Shown here piece after piece: positions 10,627 through 22,344 of a DNA stretch of 64,000 bases. The notes beneath the pieces are model-generated. The model saw only the letters and a program-made list of their open reading frames with translations. It was not told the DNA's origin and did not search any database. The number at the start of each line of letters is the position of its first letter. Positions within the stretch are counted from its first letter, which is position 1. A program made the translations under genes and the position numbers. Source of the DNA: Eurosta solidaginis (Eukaryota; Arthropoda; Insecta; Diptera; Tephritidae); the NCBI RefSeq assembly GCF_040869045.1, contig NC_090320.1:241428978-241492977 (forward strand), in the 5' to 3' direction.

Positions 10627-11091
10627 TGTACATTAACCCGGGTCAATTTGTATGGACGAAAGTTAACCGATATCGCGCCATCGATTTTTCGATAGGATTT
10701 TGGCTCAGTAAAAAAAGTTCCACTACGCATACCCAAAAAAATAATCTTCGAACCAGCGAAATTTAATTTTTTTTACTTTTTTTCGACTTTGATTTTTAAG
10801 ATTTTTTCATGACCTACGAAAAAATTGGTTTTTTTTCAACAAACTGTTATCGCCAACGATTTCAGCGGACATTTTTGGGTCGGACAGGGTATATATATGA
10901 ACATTTTTTTAGTAGGTCATGAAAAAATTTTAAAAATCAAAGTCGAAAAAAAGTAAAAAAAATAAAATTTCGCTGGTTCGAAGATTATTTTTTTGGGTAT
11001 GCGTAGTGGAACTTTTTTTTACTGAGCCAAAATCCTATCGAAAAATCGATGGCGTGATATCGGTTAATAAATCGACCCAGTCTAATGTACA
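10627..11091. mobile_element. 465-bp near-perfect palindromic (foldback/MITE-like) element
   Basis: The left arm (from TGTACATTA at 10627, with CGATATCGCGCC, CATCGATTTTTCGATAGG, GTTCCACTACGCATACCC, GGTTCATGACCTAC-like blocks) is mirrored by the right arm ending TAATGTACA at 11091. The loop lies around 10850-10900. Beyond these ends an AGAAGACGTTTTATT / AATAAAACTTCTTCT pair (10591 and 11098) extends the symmetry, so the true element may be longer. No coding capacity; superfamily not assignable by eye. Confidence 0.8.
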
Positions 11092-11413
11092 GACGAAAAT
11101 AAAACTTCTTCTAAAAGTTACCGCAATTTCTATTTTTCAGCAGATTAATATTATGTTCTAGTAATTTTTTTTGCATTGTGGGTCCAGTTATATACCAGAA
11201 ATTTTTGTAGCAATTCACGGCTTTTACTACATATTAATTTGGAAGCAGTTATAATATAAGCACATAAAGATGTATGCAGTTGATTTGTGGTTGGGGGTAG
11301 CTTTGTGGTCTACCACCACCCATTTATACCAGATGGCTTGTATGGGTAAGTGATTTAATGGTTCTATCTACATTGTTTGTTCTTATGTACCTAAGTACAC
11401 ATGAGGTATATAT
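11092..11413. other. Unassigned AT-rich spacer
   Basis: Beyond the first ~60 bases, which may be the outer arm of the palindrome at 10627-11091, nothing recognisable is present. Low-complexity T-runs occur and no splice-bounded frame was seen. Confidence 0.5.
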
Positions 11414-12675
11414 TTTATACTCAGCTGAGCAGATCTCATAGAGTATATTAACTTGGTCCTCATAACGGTAATCCGTAACGGCATAAACTAATCGAGATAG
11501 ATATAGACTTCTATATATCAAAATGATCTGGGCGAAAAACGAAATTCATTTAGCCATGTCCGTCCGTCCGTCCGTAAACACGATAACTTGAGTAAATTTT
11601 TGGGTATCTTGATGAAATTTGGTATGAGATTCCTGGGCGCTCATCTCAGATCGCTATTTAAAATGAACGAAATCGGACTACAACCACGCCCACTTTTTCT
11701 ATATCGAAAATTTCGATAAGTGCGATAATTCATTACCAAAGACGGATAAAGCGATGAAACCTGGTGAATTTGTTGACCCTATGACGCAGAATAGAAAATT
11801 AGTAAACGTTTGGACAATGGGCTTGGCACCGCCCACTTTTAAAAGAAGGTAATTTAAAAGTTTTGCAAGCTGTAATTAGGCAGTCGTTGAAGATATCATG
11901 ATGATATTTGGCACGCACGTATGTGTACTGTATGTGTGCTAAATAAAAATTAGCAAAATCGGATGGCGAACACGCCTACTTAAAAAAAAAATTGAATATC
12001 TTTAAAGTATATAAGTTTATTATGTCAACATTCAACTCCAGTAATGATATGGTGCAACAAAATACAAAAATTAAAGAAAATTTCAAAATGGGCGTGACTC
12101 CGCCCTTTTTCATTTAATTCTTCTAGAATACTTTTAATGCCATTAGTCGAACAAAAATTTACCAATCCTTGTGAAATTTGGTAGGGGCATAGATTCTACG
12201 ACGATAACTGTTTTCTGTGAAAATGGGCGAAGGTGTTTGAAGCCACGCCCATTTTTTATACACAGTCGACCGTCTGTCCTTCCGCTCGGCCGTTAACAGG
12301 ATAACTTGGGCAAAAATCGATATATCTTTACTAAACTTATTTCACGTACGTATATAAACTCACTTTATCTTGGCATTAAAAATAGGTGAAATGCGACTAT
12401 GACCACGCCCACTTTTTCGATATCGAAAATTTCGAAAAATGAAAAAAATTCCATAATTCTATACCAAATACGAAGAAAGGGATGAACCATGGTTATTGGA
12501 TTGGTTTTTTGACGCAAAATATAACTTTAGAAAAAAACTTTGCAAAATGTGTGTGACACCTACCATATTAAGTAGAAGAAAATGAAAAAGTTCTGCAGGC
12601 CGAAATCAAAAGCCCTTGGAATCTTGGCAGGAATACTGTTCATGGTATTACATATATAAATAAACTAGCTGACAC

Positions 12676-12693
12676 GGCAGACGTTGTTCTGCC
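12676..12693 (-). other. Helitron 3'-terminal hairpin
   Basis: A perfect 6-bp stem (GGCAGA/TCTGCC) with a 6-nt loop, separated by seven bases from the CTAG terminus at 12665-12668. The same hairpin with one loop change is at 35636-35653 and in shortened form at 27072-27087. This structure is the known rolling-circle termination signal of Helitrons. Confidence 0.85.
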
Positions 12694-13179
12694 CTAAATT
12701 TGGTATATCTGCATACATTTTAATAAGCTTTTTCCGTCTAACTCTGCCCTCGCCCCTCTACACTTTTTCCAAATCATTTTATTCACTCCTCCCTCCGTAT
12801 TTTTCGCTTCATCTATCTCCATCTTCGTCTCATTCTATCTCATTCTCAGTCTCCTTCTCCTTCTCTCTTTTATCTTCTCTCAAGTTCTTCTCATTCTTCT
12901 TCATATCTTATTGCCAGTCCCAGAGGGTTGTATGTATTTTGTTCCAGTCTCATTCCGAGTCTCAGTCCCTCAGTCTCTGGTCTACGTCCCGGAAAAAAGC
13001 ATCGTAAATACTAATATAGGCAAATTTATATACCAAATTTCAGGCAAATCGAATATGGCGTATGTAAATAGGTATGTGTGTATTATTAATTCATGTCTTT
13101 ATTTCGGCTTCGCATGCATATTTATCAGTATTGCCAGGTTGATGCGACAAAATCGTATATCACAATGAAAATTAATTAA

Positions 13180-15110
13180 AAGCTTTCAGCAACAGCTTTC
13201 ATTTGATATCCAAAATACGCACATTCTTGGGGTATCCGGGTCCATGTTTTGGCCTATATCTCGAAACCCTAGTCACCAATAGGTGTGAAAACTACCCTGT
13301 ATTAAAGCACTCATCAACATCTTTCATTTGATATCCGTATTGTATAAACACATTCTAGGGGTCCCCGGGTCCACGTTTGGGCCTATATCTCGAGACCCTA
13401 GTCACCAATAGGTGTAAAAAGTACCCTGTACTAAAGAACTCATCAACAGCTTTCATTTGTTATCCATATTGTATAAACACATTCTAGGGGTGCCCGGGTA
13501 CCAATAGGTATGAAAACTACTCTGTAGTAAAGCACTCATCAATAGTTTTCATTTGATATCCATATTGTACAAACATTGCCTCGGGGTATCCGGGTCCACT
13601 TTGGCCTATATCTCTAGACCCTAGACACCCAGCGGTATAAAAAATTATCTGTAATAAAGCACACATCAACAGTTTCAATTTGATATACATAATGTAAAAA
13701 CGCATCCTAGTGTTACCCTGATCCACGTTTTGGCCTATATTTCAAGAACCTAGTCACCAATAGGTGTGAAAACTACCCTGTATAAAAGCACTCAACATCT
13801 TTCATTTGATATCCGTATTGTATAAACACATTCTAGGGGTGCCCGGGTCCACGTTTTGGCCTATATCTCGAGACCCTAGTCACCAATAGGTATAAAAACT
13901 AACCTGTACTAAAGAACTCATCAACAGCTTTCATTTGTTATCCATATTGTATAAACACATTCTAGGGGTGCCCGGGTACCAATAGGTATGAAAACTACTC
14001 TGTAGTAAAGCACTCATCAATAGTTTTCATTTGATATCCATATTGTACAAACATTGCCTCGGGGTATCCGGGTCCACTTTGGCCTATATCTCTAGACCCT
14101 AGACACCCAGCGGTATAAAAAATTATCTGTAATAAAGCACACATCAACAGTTTCAATTTGATATACATAATGTAAAAACGCATCCTAGTGTTACCCTGAT
14201 CCACGTTTTGGCCTATATTTCAAGAACCTAGTCACCAATAGGTGTGAAAACTACCCTGTATAAAAGCACTCATCAACATCTTTCATTTGATATCCGTATT
14301 GTATAAACACATTCTAGGGGTGCCCGGGTCCACGTTTTGGCCTATATCTCGAGACCCTAGTCACCAATAGCTATAAAAACTACCCTGTACTAAAGAACTC
14401 ATCAACAGCTTTCATTTGATATCCATATTGTATAAACACATTCTAGGGGTGCCCGGGTACCAATAGGTATGAAAACTACTCTGTAGTAAAGCACTCATCA
14501 ATAGTTTTCATTTGATATCCATATTGTACAAACATTGTCTCGGGGTATCCGGGTCCACTTTGGCCTATATCTCGAGACCCAAGACACCCAGCGGTATAAA
14601 AAATTATCTGTACTAAAGCACTCATCAACAGCTTTCATTTGATATCCATATTGTATAAACACATTCTAGGGGTGCCCGGGTCCACGTTTTGGCTTATATA
14701 TCTAGAGACCCTAGTCACCGATAGGTATGAAAACTACCTTGTACTAAAGCACTGATCAAAAGCTTTCATTTGATATCCATATTGTATAAACGCATTCTAG
14801 GGGTGCCCGGGTACACGTTTCGGTCTATATCGCGAGACCCTAGTCACCAATGGGTATGAACACTACCTGTACTAAAGCACTCATCAACAGCTTTCATTTG
14901 GTACCCATATTGTATAAAAACATTCTAGGGGTGCCCGGGTCCACGTTTTGGCTTATATCTCGAGACCCTAGTCACCGATAGGTATGAAAAATACCCTGTA
15001 CTAAAGCACTCATCAACAGCTTTCATTTGATATCCATATTGTATAAACACATACTAGGGGTGCCCGGGTCCACTTTTTGTCCTATATCTCGAGACCCTAG
15101 TCACCAATAT
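13180..15110. repeat. ~130-bp tandem array inside Helitron copy 1, with ~478-bp higher-order repeat
   Basis: Monomers carry TTTCATTTGATATCCATATT, ACATTCTAGGGGTGCCCGGG, TTTTGGCCTATATCTCGAGA and ACTCATCAACAG. A four-monomer block, marked by a shortened GTGCCCGGGTACCAATAGG unit, recurs at about 13483, 13961 and 14442 (478 and 481 bp apart). The first two blocks are nearly identical, so this amplification is recent. A 69-codon minus frame repeated exactly at 13517 and 13995 is a by-product of the duplication, not a gene. Confidence 0.9.
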
Positions 15111-15795
15111 GTATCCTGGTCCACTTCCCGGAAGAAAAATTATACATTTTATTCTAGATATAACGCTACCTACATACCAAATTTCAGGCAAATCGAGCCA
15201 TATATACGATAATTTAGAATAAATCGGTCCCTAGTCCACTTCCCCGAAAAAAAACTTTTCATAAACACTTTCCGGGTTCCTACTAAGTTATCCTGAAAAT
15301 TTGAATAAAATCGGCGTGGTAGTTTCGGAGTCCATAAGCCTCATACAAATATACAAACATACATACATACATCCTATTTTATATATATAGATAGATTAGC
15401 GGTATCCAACAGATGATGTTCTGGGTCACCCTGGTCCACATTTTGGTCGATATCTCGAAAACGCCTACACATATACAACTAAGGTCCACTGTTTTTTAAA
15501 CCCCTCATTAGTACCTTTAATTTGATACGCATATCGTACAAACACATTCTAGAGTCACCCCTGGTCCACCTTTAAGGCGATATCCCGAAAAGGCGTCCAC
15601 CTATAGAACTATGGCCCACTTCCTTATAAAATACTCTTTAATACCTTCCATTTCATACCCATGTCATACAAACACATTCCAGGGTTACCCTAGGTTCATT
15701 TTCCTACATTGTGAATTTCCCTTATTTTGTCTCCAAAGCTCCCAGCTGAGTATGTAATGTTCGGTTACACCCGAACTTAGCCTTCCTTACTTGTT

Positions 15796-15908
15796 AATTA
15801 AAATTTTGTTATTATCATTTAATACATATTTTATTATTAAACATTATTTTATTAATTTTATATACACAACACTTGACAAGAGGTTTCGCGGTTTCATCAG
15901 TTTTATTA
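15796..15908. other. Short AT-rich spacer between element A copies 3 and 4
   Basis: About 110 bp of AT-rich sequence with no recognisable feature. Confidence 0.5.
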
Positions 15909-17074
15909 TTATACTCAGTTGAGCAGAGCTCACAGAGTATATTAACTTTGATTGGATAACGGTTGGTTGTACAGGTATAAAGGAATCGAGATAGATATAG
16001 ACTTCCATATATCAAAATCATCAGTATCGAAAAAAAATTCGTTTGAGCCATGTCCGTCCGTCCGTCCGTCCGTCTGTCCATTAACACGATAACTTGAGTA
16101 AATTTTGAGGTATCTTGATGAAATTTGGTATGTAGGTTCCTCGGAACTCATCTCAGATCGCTATTTAAAATGAACGATATCGGACAATAACCACGCCCAC
16201 TTTTTCGATATCGAAAATTTCGAAAAATCGAAAAAGTGCGATAATTCCTTACCAAATACGGATAAAGCGATGAAACTTGGTAGGTGAGTTGAACTTATGA
16301 CGCAGAATATAAAACTAGTAAAATTTTGGACAATGGGCGTGGCACCGCCCACTTTTAAAAGAAGGTAATTTAGAAGTTTTGCAAGCTGTAATTTGGCAGT
16401 CGTTGAAGATATCATGATGAAATTTGGCAGGAACGTTACACATATTACTATATGCCTGTTTCATAAAAATTAGCAAAATCGGAGAACGACCACGCCCACT
16501 TTTTTAAAAAAATTTTTTTAAATTGAAATTTTAAAAGAAAAGTTAATATCTTTACAGTATATAAGTAAATTAAGTCAACATTCAACTCCAGTAATGATAT
16601 GCTGCAACAAAATACAAAAATAAAAGAAAATTTCAGAATGGGCGTGGCTCCGCCCTTTTTCATTTAATTTGTCTAGGATATTTTTAATGCCATAAGTCGA
16701 ACAAAAACTTACCAATTCTTGTGAAATTTGGTAGAGGCTTAGATTCTAGGACGATAACTGTTTTCTGTGAAAAAGGGCGAAATCGGTTGAAGCCACGCCC
16801 AGTTTTTATACACAGACAACCGTCTGTCTTTCCGCTAGGCCGTTAACACGATAACTTGAGTAAATTTTGAGGTATCTTGATGAAATTTGGTACGTAGGTT
16901 CCCGGGCACTCATCTCAGATCGCTATTTAAAATTAATGAAATCGGACCGTAACCACGCCCACTTTTTCGATATCGAAAATTACGAAAAATGAAAAAAATG
17001 CTATAATTCTATACCAAATACGAAAAGAGGGATGAAACATGGTAATTGGATTGGTTTATTGACGCGAAATATAA

Positions 17075-17434
17075 AAAAAAAAAAATGTAAGGCACGATAA
17101 CCTCCGAAGAGATCTAAGGCCGAGCTTCTCTTCCAATTTGCGTCGTGCTCCTCTTGATTTTCCCTACAAATTGGCCGGACGGGACCTACATGATTTTATG
17201 CCGACTCCGAACGGCATCTGCAAGGCAGATGAGTTTTCACTGAGAGCTTTTCATGGCAGAAATACACCCGGAGCGCTTGCCAAACACTGCCGAGGGGCGA
17301 CCCGGCTTAGAAAAATTTTCTTCTAATTGAAAAACCTTATTTCTAAAATTTTTGATGTTGCTTTGCCCGGGGTTTGAACCCAGGGAATCCGGTGTGGTAG
17401 GCGGAGTACGCTACCATCACACCACGGTGGCCGC
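17075..17434 (-). mobile_element. tRNA-derived SINE, copy 2, with 12-bp TSD
   Basis: On the minus strand: head CCACCGTGGTGTGATGGTAG (A box inside), B box GGGTTCAAACCCC, body with TTTCTGCCATGAAAAGC, and end CGTGCCTTACATTTTTTTTT. It is flanked by CGCGAAATATAA at 17063-17074 and 17435-17446, a perfect target duplication. Uninterrupted element A copies carry this 12-mer once, which proves the insertion. Confidence 0.93.
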
Positions 17435-17689
17435 CGCGAAATATAACTTTAGAAAAAAACTTGGTAAAATGGGTGTGACACCTACCATATTAAGTAGAAG
17501 AAAATGAAAAAGTTTTCCAGGGCGAAATCAAAAGCCTTTGGAATCTTGGAAGGAATACTGTTCGTGGTATTACATATATAAATAAATTAGCGGTACCCGA
17601 CAGATGATGTTCTGGATCACCCTGGTCCACATTTTGGTCGATATCTCGAAAACGCCTTCACGTATACAACTAAGGGCCACTCCCTTTTA

Positions 17690-19560
17690 AAACCCTCATT
17701 AATACCTTTAATTTGATACCCATATCGTACAAATACATTCTAGAGTCACCCCTGGTCCACGTTTATGGCGATATCTCGAAAAGGCGTCCACATATAGAAC
17801 TAAGGCCCACTCCTTTTTAAAATACTCATTAACACCTTTCATTTGATACCCATATCGTACAAACAAATTCTAGAGTCGCCCCTGGTCCACCTTTATGGCG
17901 ATATTTCGAAAAGGCGTCCACCCTAAGAACTAAGGCCCACGCCCTTTTAAAATACTCATTAACACCTTTCATTTGATACCCATATCGTACAAACAAATTC
18001 TAGAGTCACCCCTGGTCCACGTTTATGGCGATATCTCCAAAAGGCATCCACCTATAGAACTAAGGCCCACGCCCTTTTAAAATAATCATTAACACCTTTC
18101 ATTTGATACCCATATAGTACAAACAAATTCTAGAGTCACCCCTGGTCCACGTTTATGGCTATATCTCGAAAAGGCGTCCACATATAGAACTAAGGCCCAC
18201 TCCTTTTTAAAATACTCATTAACACCTTTTATTTGATACCCATATCGTACAAACAAATTCTAGAGTCACCCCTGGTCCACCTTTATGGCGATATTTCGAA
18301 AAGGCGTCCACATATAGAACTAAGGCGCACGCCCTTTTAAAATACTCATTAACACCTTTCATTTGATACCCATATCGTACAAACAAATTCTAGAGTCACC
18401 CCTGGTCCACCTTTATGGCGATATCTCGAAAAGGCGTCCACCTATAGAACTAAGGCCCACGCCCTTTTAAAATACTCATTAACATCTTTCATTTGATACC
18501 CATATTGTACAAACGCATTCTAGAGTCACCCCTGGTCCACTTTTATAACGATATTCCGAAAAGGCGTCCACCTATAGAACTAAGGCCCACTCCCTTTCAA
18601 AATACTCATTAACACCTTTCATTTGATACCCATATTGTACAAACAAATTCTAGAGTCACCCCTGATCCATCTTTGTGGCGATATCTAGAAACGGCGTCCA
18701 TCTATAGAACTTAGGCCCACACCCTTTTAAAATTATCATTAACACATTTCATTTGATACCCATATCGTACAAACAAATTCTAGACTCACCCCTGGTCCAC
18801 CTTTATGGCGATATCTCGAAACGGCGTCCATCTATAGAACTTAGGCCCACGCCCTTTTAAAATACTCATTAATACCTTTCATTTGATACCCATATCGTAC
18901 AAAATAAATTCTAGAGTCACCCCTGGTCCACCTTTATGGCGATATCTCAAAAGGCGTCCACCTATAGAACTTAGGCCCACTCCCATTTAAAATTATCATT
19001 AACACATTTCATTTGATACCCATATCGTACAAACAAATTCTAGAGTCACCCCTGGTCCACCTTTATGGCGATATCTCGAAACGGCGTCCATCTATAGAAC
19101 TTAGGCCCACGCCCTTTTAAAATTATCATTAACACATTTCATTTGATACCCATATCGTACAAACAAATTCTAGACTCACCCCTGGTCCACCTTTATGGCG
19201 ATATCTCGAAACGGCGTCCATCTATAGAACTTAGGCCCACGCCCTTTTAAAATACTCATTAATACCTATCATTTGATATCCATATCGTACAAAATAAATT
19301 CTAGAGTCACCCCTGGTCCACCTTTATGGCGATATCTCGAAAAGGCGTCCACCTATAGAACTTAGGCCCACTCCCTTTTAAAATTATCATTAACACATTT
19401 CATTTGATTCCCATATCGTACAAACAAATTCTAGAGTCAGGCCTGGTCCACCTTTATGGCGATATCCCTAAATGGCGTCCATCTATAGAACTATGGTCCA
19501 CTTCCTCTTAAAATACTCTTTAATACCTTCCATTTGATACACATGTCATACAAACACATT
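17690..19560. repeat. ~130-bp tandem array inside element A copy 4 (about 15 monomers)
   Basis: Reverse-complement orientation of the array at 1-3020: TTTCATTTGATACCCATAT, TTCTAGAGTCACCCCTGG, GGCGATATCTCGAAAAGGCG, CACCTATAGAACTAAGGCCC. Units with ACAAAATAAATTCTAG and CATCTATAGAACTTAGG variants alternate between about 18700 and 19400, showing local block duplication. Confidence 0.9.
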
Positions 19561-19677
19561 CCAGGGTTACCCTAGGTTCTTTTTACAACATGGTGATTTT
19601 CCCTTACTTTGTCTCCACAGCTCTCAACTGAGTATGTAATGTTCGGTTACACCCGAACTTAGCCTTCCTTACTTGTT

Positions 19678-19874
19678 TTTCTATTAATTTGGCGGAATTC
19701 GATATACGACATGAAAACATGTTTACTTACTTGAGTACGTAGGTGCAGTAGCGTCGCAAATACCCACAAATGTATGTATGTATGTACATATGGACATAAA
19801 TAAAACAGCAGCCAGTAACCTTTGGTTTTGCACCCGATATGCATAGGTGGGCTTAGGCGCAAATATTTGACTTG
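19678..19874. other. Spacer between element A copies 4 and 5
   Basis: About 200 bp of unique-looking sequence with a short (TGTA)n microsatellite near 19767-19784. No coding signal. Confidence 0.5.
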
Positions 19875-22343
19875 TTATACTCAGTTGAGCAGAGCTCACA
19901 GAGTATATTAAGTTTGATTGGATAACGGTTGGTTGTACAGGTATAAAGGAATCGAGATAGATATAGACTTCCATATATCAAAATAATCAGGATCGAAAAA
20001 AAATTTGATTGAGCCATGTCCGTCCGTACGTCGGTCCGTCCGCCCGTTAACACGACAACTTGAGTAAATTTTGAGGTAAATTGATGAAATTTGGTATGTA
20101 GGTTCCTGAACACTCATCTCAGATCGCTATTTAAAATGAACGAAATCGGACTATAACCACGCCCACTTTTTCGATATCGAAAATTTCGAAAAACCGAAAA
20201 AGTGCGATAATTCATTACCAAAGAAAGCTAAAACGATGAAACTTGGAAGATGAGTTGGCCTTATGACACAGAATAGAAAACTAGTAAAATTTTGGACAAT
20301 GGGCGTGGTACCGCCCACTTTTAAAAGAAGGTAATTTAAAATTTTGCAAGCTGTAATTTGGCAGTCGTTGAAGATATCATGATGAAATTTGGCAGGAACG
20401 TTACTCCTATTACTATATGTACGCTTAATAAAAATTAGCAAAATCGGAGAAGGAGCACGCCCACTTTTAAAAAAAAATTTTTTTTTAAGTAAAATTTTAA
20501 CCAAAAATTTAATATCTTTACAGTATATAAGTAAATTATGTCAACATTCAACTCCAGTAATGATATGGTGCAACAAAATACAAAAATAAAAGAAAATTTC
20601 AAAATGGGCGTGGCTCCGCCCTTTTTTATTTAATTAGTCTAGGATACTTTTAATGCCATAAGTCGAACAAAAATTTACCAATCCTTTTGAAATTTGGTAG
20701 GGGCATAGATATTATGACGTTAACTGTTTTCCGTGAAAATGGGCGAAATCGGTTGAAGCCACGCCCAGTTTTTATACACAGTCGTCCGTCTGTCCTTCCG
20801 CATGGCCGTTAACACGATAACTTGAGTAAATTTTGAGGTATCTTGATGAAATTTGGTACGTAGGTTCCTGGGCACTCATCTCAGATCGCTATTTAAAATT
20901 AATGAAATCGGACCGTAACCACGCCCACTTTTTCGATATCGAAAATTACGAAAAATGAAAAAAATGCCATAATTCTATACCAAATACGAAAAGAGGGATG
21001 AAACATGGTAATTGGATTGGTTTATTGACGCGAAATATAACTTTAGAAAAAACTTTGTAAAATGGTTGTGACACCTACCATATTAAGTAGAAGAAAATGA
21101 AAAAGCTCTGCAGGGCGAAATAAAGAATCCTTGAAATCTTGGCAGGTATTACATATATAAATAAATTAGCAGTATCCAACAGATGATGTTCTGGGTCACC
21201 CTGGTCCACATTTTGGTCGATATCTGGAAAACGCCTTCACATATACAACTACCACCACTCCCTTTTAAAGCTCTCATTAATACCTTTAATTTGATACCAA
21301 TATCGTACAAACACATTATAGAGTCACCCCTGGTCCACCTTTATGCCGATATCTCGAAAAGGCGTCCACATATAGAACTAAGCCACACGCCCTTTTAAAA
21401 TACTCATTAACACCTTTCATTTGATACCCATATCGTACAAACATATTCTAGAGTCACCCCTGGTCCACCTTTATGGCGATATCTCGAAAAGGCGACCACC
21501 TATAAAACGAGGGCCCACTCCCTTTTAAAAATACTCATTAACACCTTTCATTTGATACCCATAAGGTACAAACAAAGTCTAGAGTCACCCCTGGTCCACC
21601 TTTATTGCGACACCTCGAAAAGGCGTCCACCTATAGAACTAAAGCCCACTCCCTTTTAAAATACTAATTAACACCTTTCGTTTGATATCCATATTATACA
21701 AACGTATTCTAGAGTCACCCCTGGTCCACCTTAATGGCAATATCTCGAAAAGGCAACCACCTATACAACTACCACCACTCACTTTTAAACTCCTCATTAA
21801 TACCTTAAATTTGATACCCATATCGTACAAACACATTCTAGAGTCACCCCTGGTCCACCTTTATGGCGATATTTCGAGACGGCGTCCACCTATAGAACTA
21901 AGGCCCACTCCCTTTTAAAATACTCATTAACACCTTTCGTTTGATACCCATATTGTACAATAAATTCTAGGGTCACCCCTGGTCCACCTTTATGGAGATA
22001 TCTCGAAACGGCGTCCACCTATGGAACTAAGGATTACTCCCTTTTAAAATACTCATTAACACCTTTCATTTGATACCCATATCGTACAAACAAATTCTAG
22101 AGTCAACCCTGATCCACCTTTATGGCGATATCCCTAAACGGCGTTCACCTATAGAACTATGGTCCACTCCCTCACAAAATACTCTTCAATGCCTTTCATT
22201 TGATACACATGTCATACAAACACATTCCAGGGTTTCCCTCGTTTCATTTTCCTACATGGTTATTTTCCCTTGTGTTGTCACCATAGCTCTCAACTGAGTA
22301 TGTAATGTTCGGTTACACCCGAACTTAACCTTCCTTACTTGTT
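19875..22343 (+). mobile_element. Element A copy 5 (DINE-like), complete
   Basis: Same termini and internal order as copy 4, with the CCGTCCGTACGTCGGTCCG block mutated (20019-20040) and about eight tandem monomers (21290-22220). It ends ACTTGTT and abuts the next copy after a single base. Confidence 0.88.
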
Positions 22344-22344
22344 T

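Larger units (their letters stand above)
12665..15395 (-). mobile_element. Element B copy 1: canonical non-autonomous Helitron, 2.73 kb
   Basis: On the minus strand it begins TCTATCTATATATATAAAAT and ends with the hairpin GGCAGA-ACAACG-TCTGCC, seven bases, then CTAG. It is inserted between A and T of element A copy 3 with no target duplication. These are the defining Helitron features (5' TC, 3' hairpin plus CTRR, A/T insertion). In plus-strand order it holds a CT-rich stretch (12740-12905), short CAGTCCC repeats, a unique block, a ~130-bp tandem array (13180-15110) and a terminal (CATA)n tract. No Rep/helicase gene, so it depends on another source for movement. Confidence 0.88.
11414..15795 (+). 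mobile_element. Element A copy 3 (DINE-like), split by a nested Helitron
   Basis: Starts TTATACTCAGCTGAGCAG, has the CCGTCCGTCCG block (11560-11573) and the CCACGCCC-rich middle, and reaches ACATATATAAATAAA at 12664. The sequence then jumps to the nested Helitron and resumes at 15396 with TTAGCGGTATCCAAC. Two tandem monomers follow (15500-15690), then GTTCGGTTACACCCGAAC and CTTCCTTACTTGTT at 15795. Comparison with the uninterrupted copies at 17581 and 21161 shows that nothing is lost or duplicated at the joint. Confidence 0.85.
15909..19677 (+). mobile_element. Element A copy 4 (DINE-like), complete, with SINE insertion
   Basis: Both ends are present: TTATACTCAGTTGAGCAG at 15909 and CCTTCCTTACTTGTT at 19677. 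In order: TTCGTTTGAGCCATGTCC with (CCGT)n, CCACGCCC blocks, a duplicated inner stretch (GATCGCTATTTAAAAT recurs at 16156 and 16919), a SINE (17075-17434), the ACATATATAAATAAATTAGC hinge, and about 15 tandem monomers (17690-19560). Frames on the opposite strand are shared by all copies and reflect the element's sequence, not genes. Confidence 0.88.

Noticed and set aside
12684..13007. Serine/phenylalanine-rich protein in the CT-rich block
   Set aside because: Low-complexity translation of the Helitron's CT-rich module, repeated at 35644-35979.
13517..14204. Two identical 69-residue proteins
   Set aside because: They are the same frame in duplicated 478-bp blocks of the Helitron array.
17138..17434. 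A functional tRNA gene at the SINE heads (also 9427, 22988, 38790, 50200)
   Set aside because: The heads lack a proper cloverleaf and sit inside SINE bodies, two of them with target duplications.
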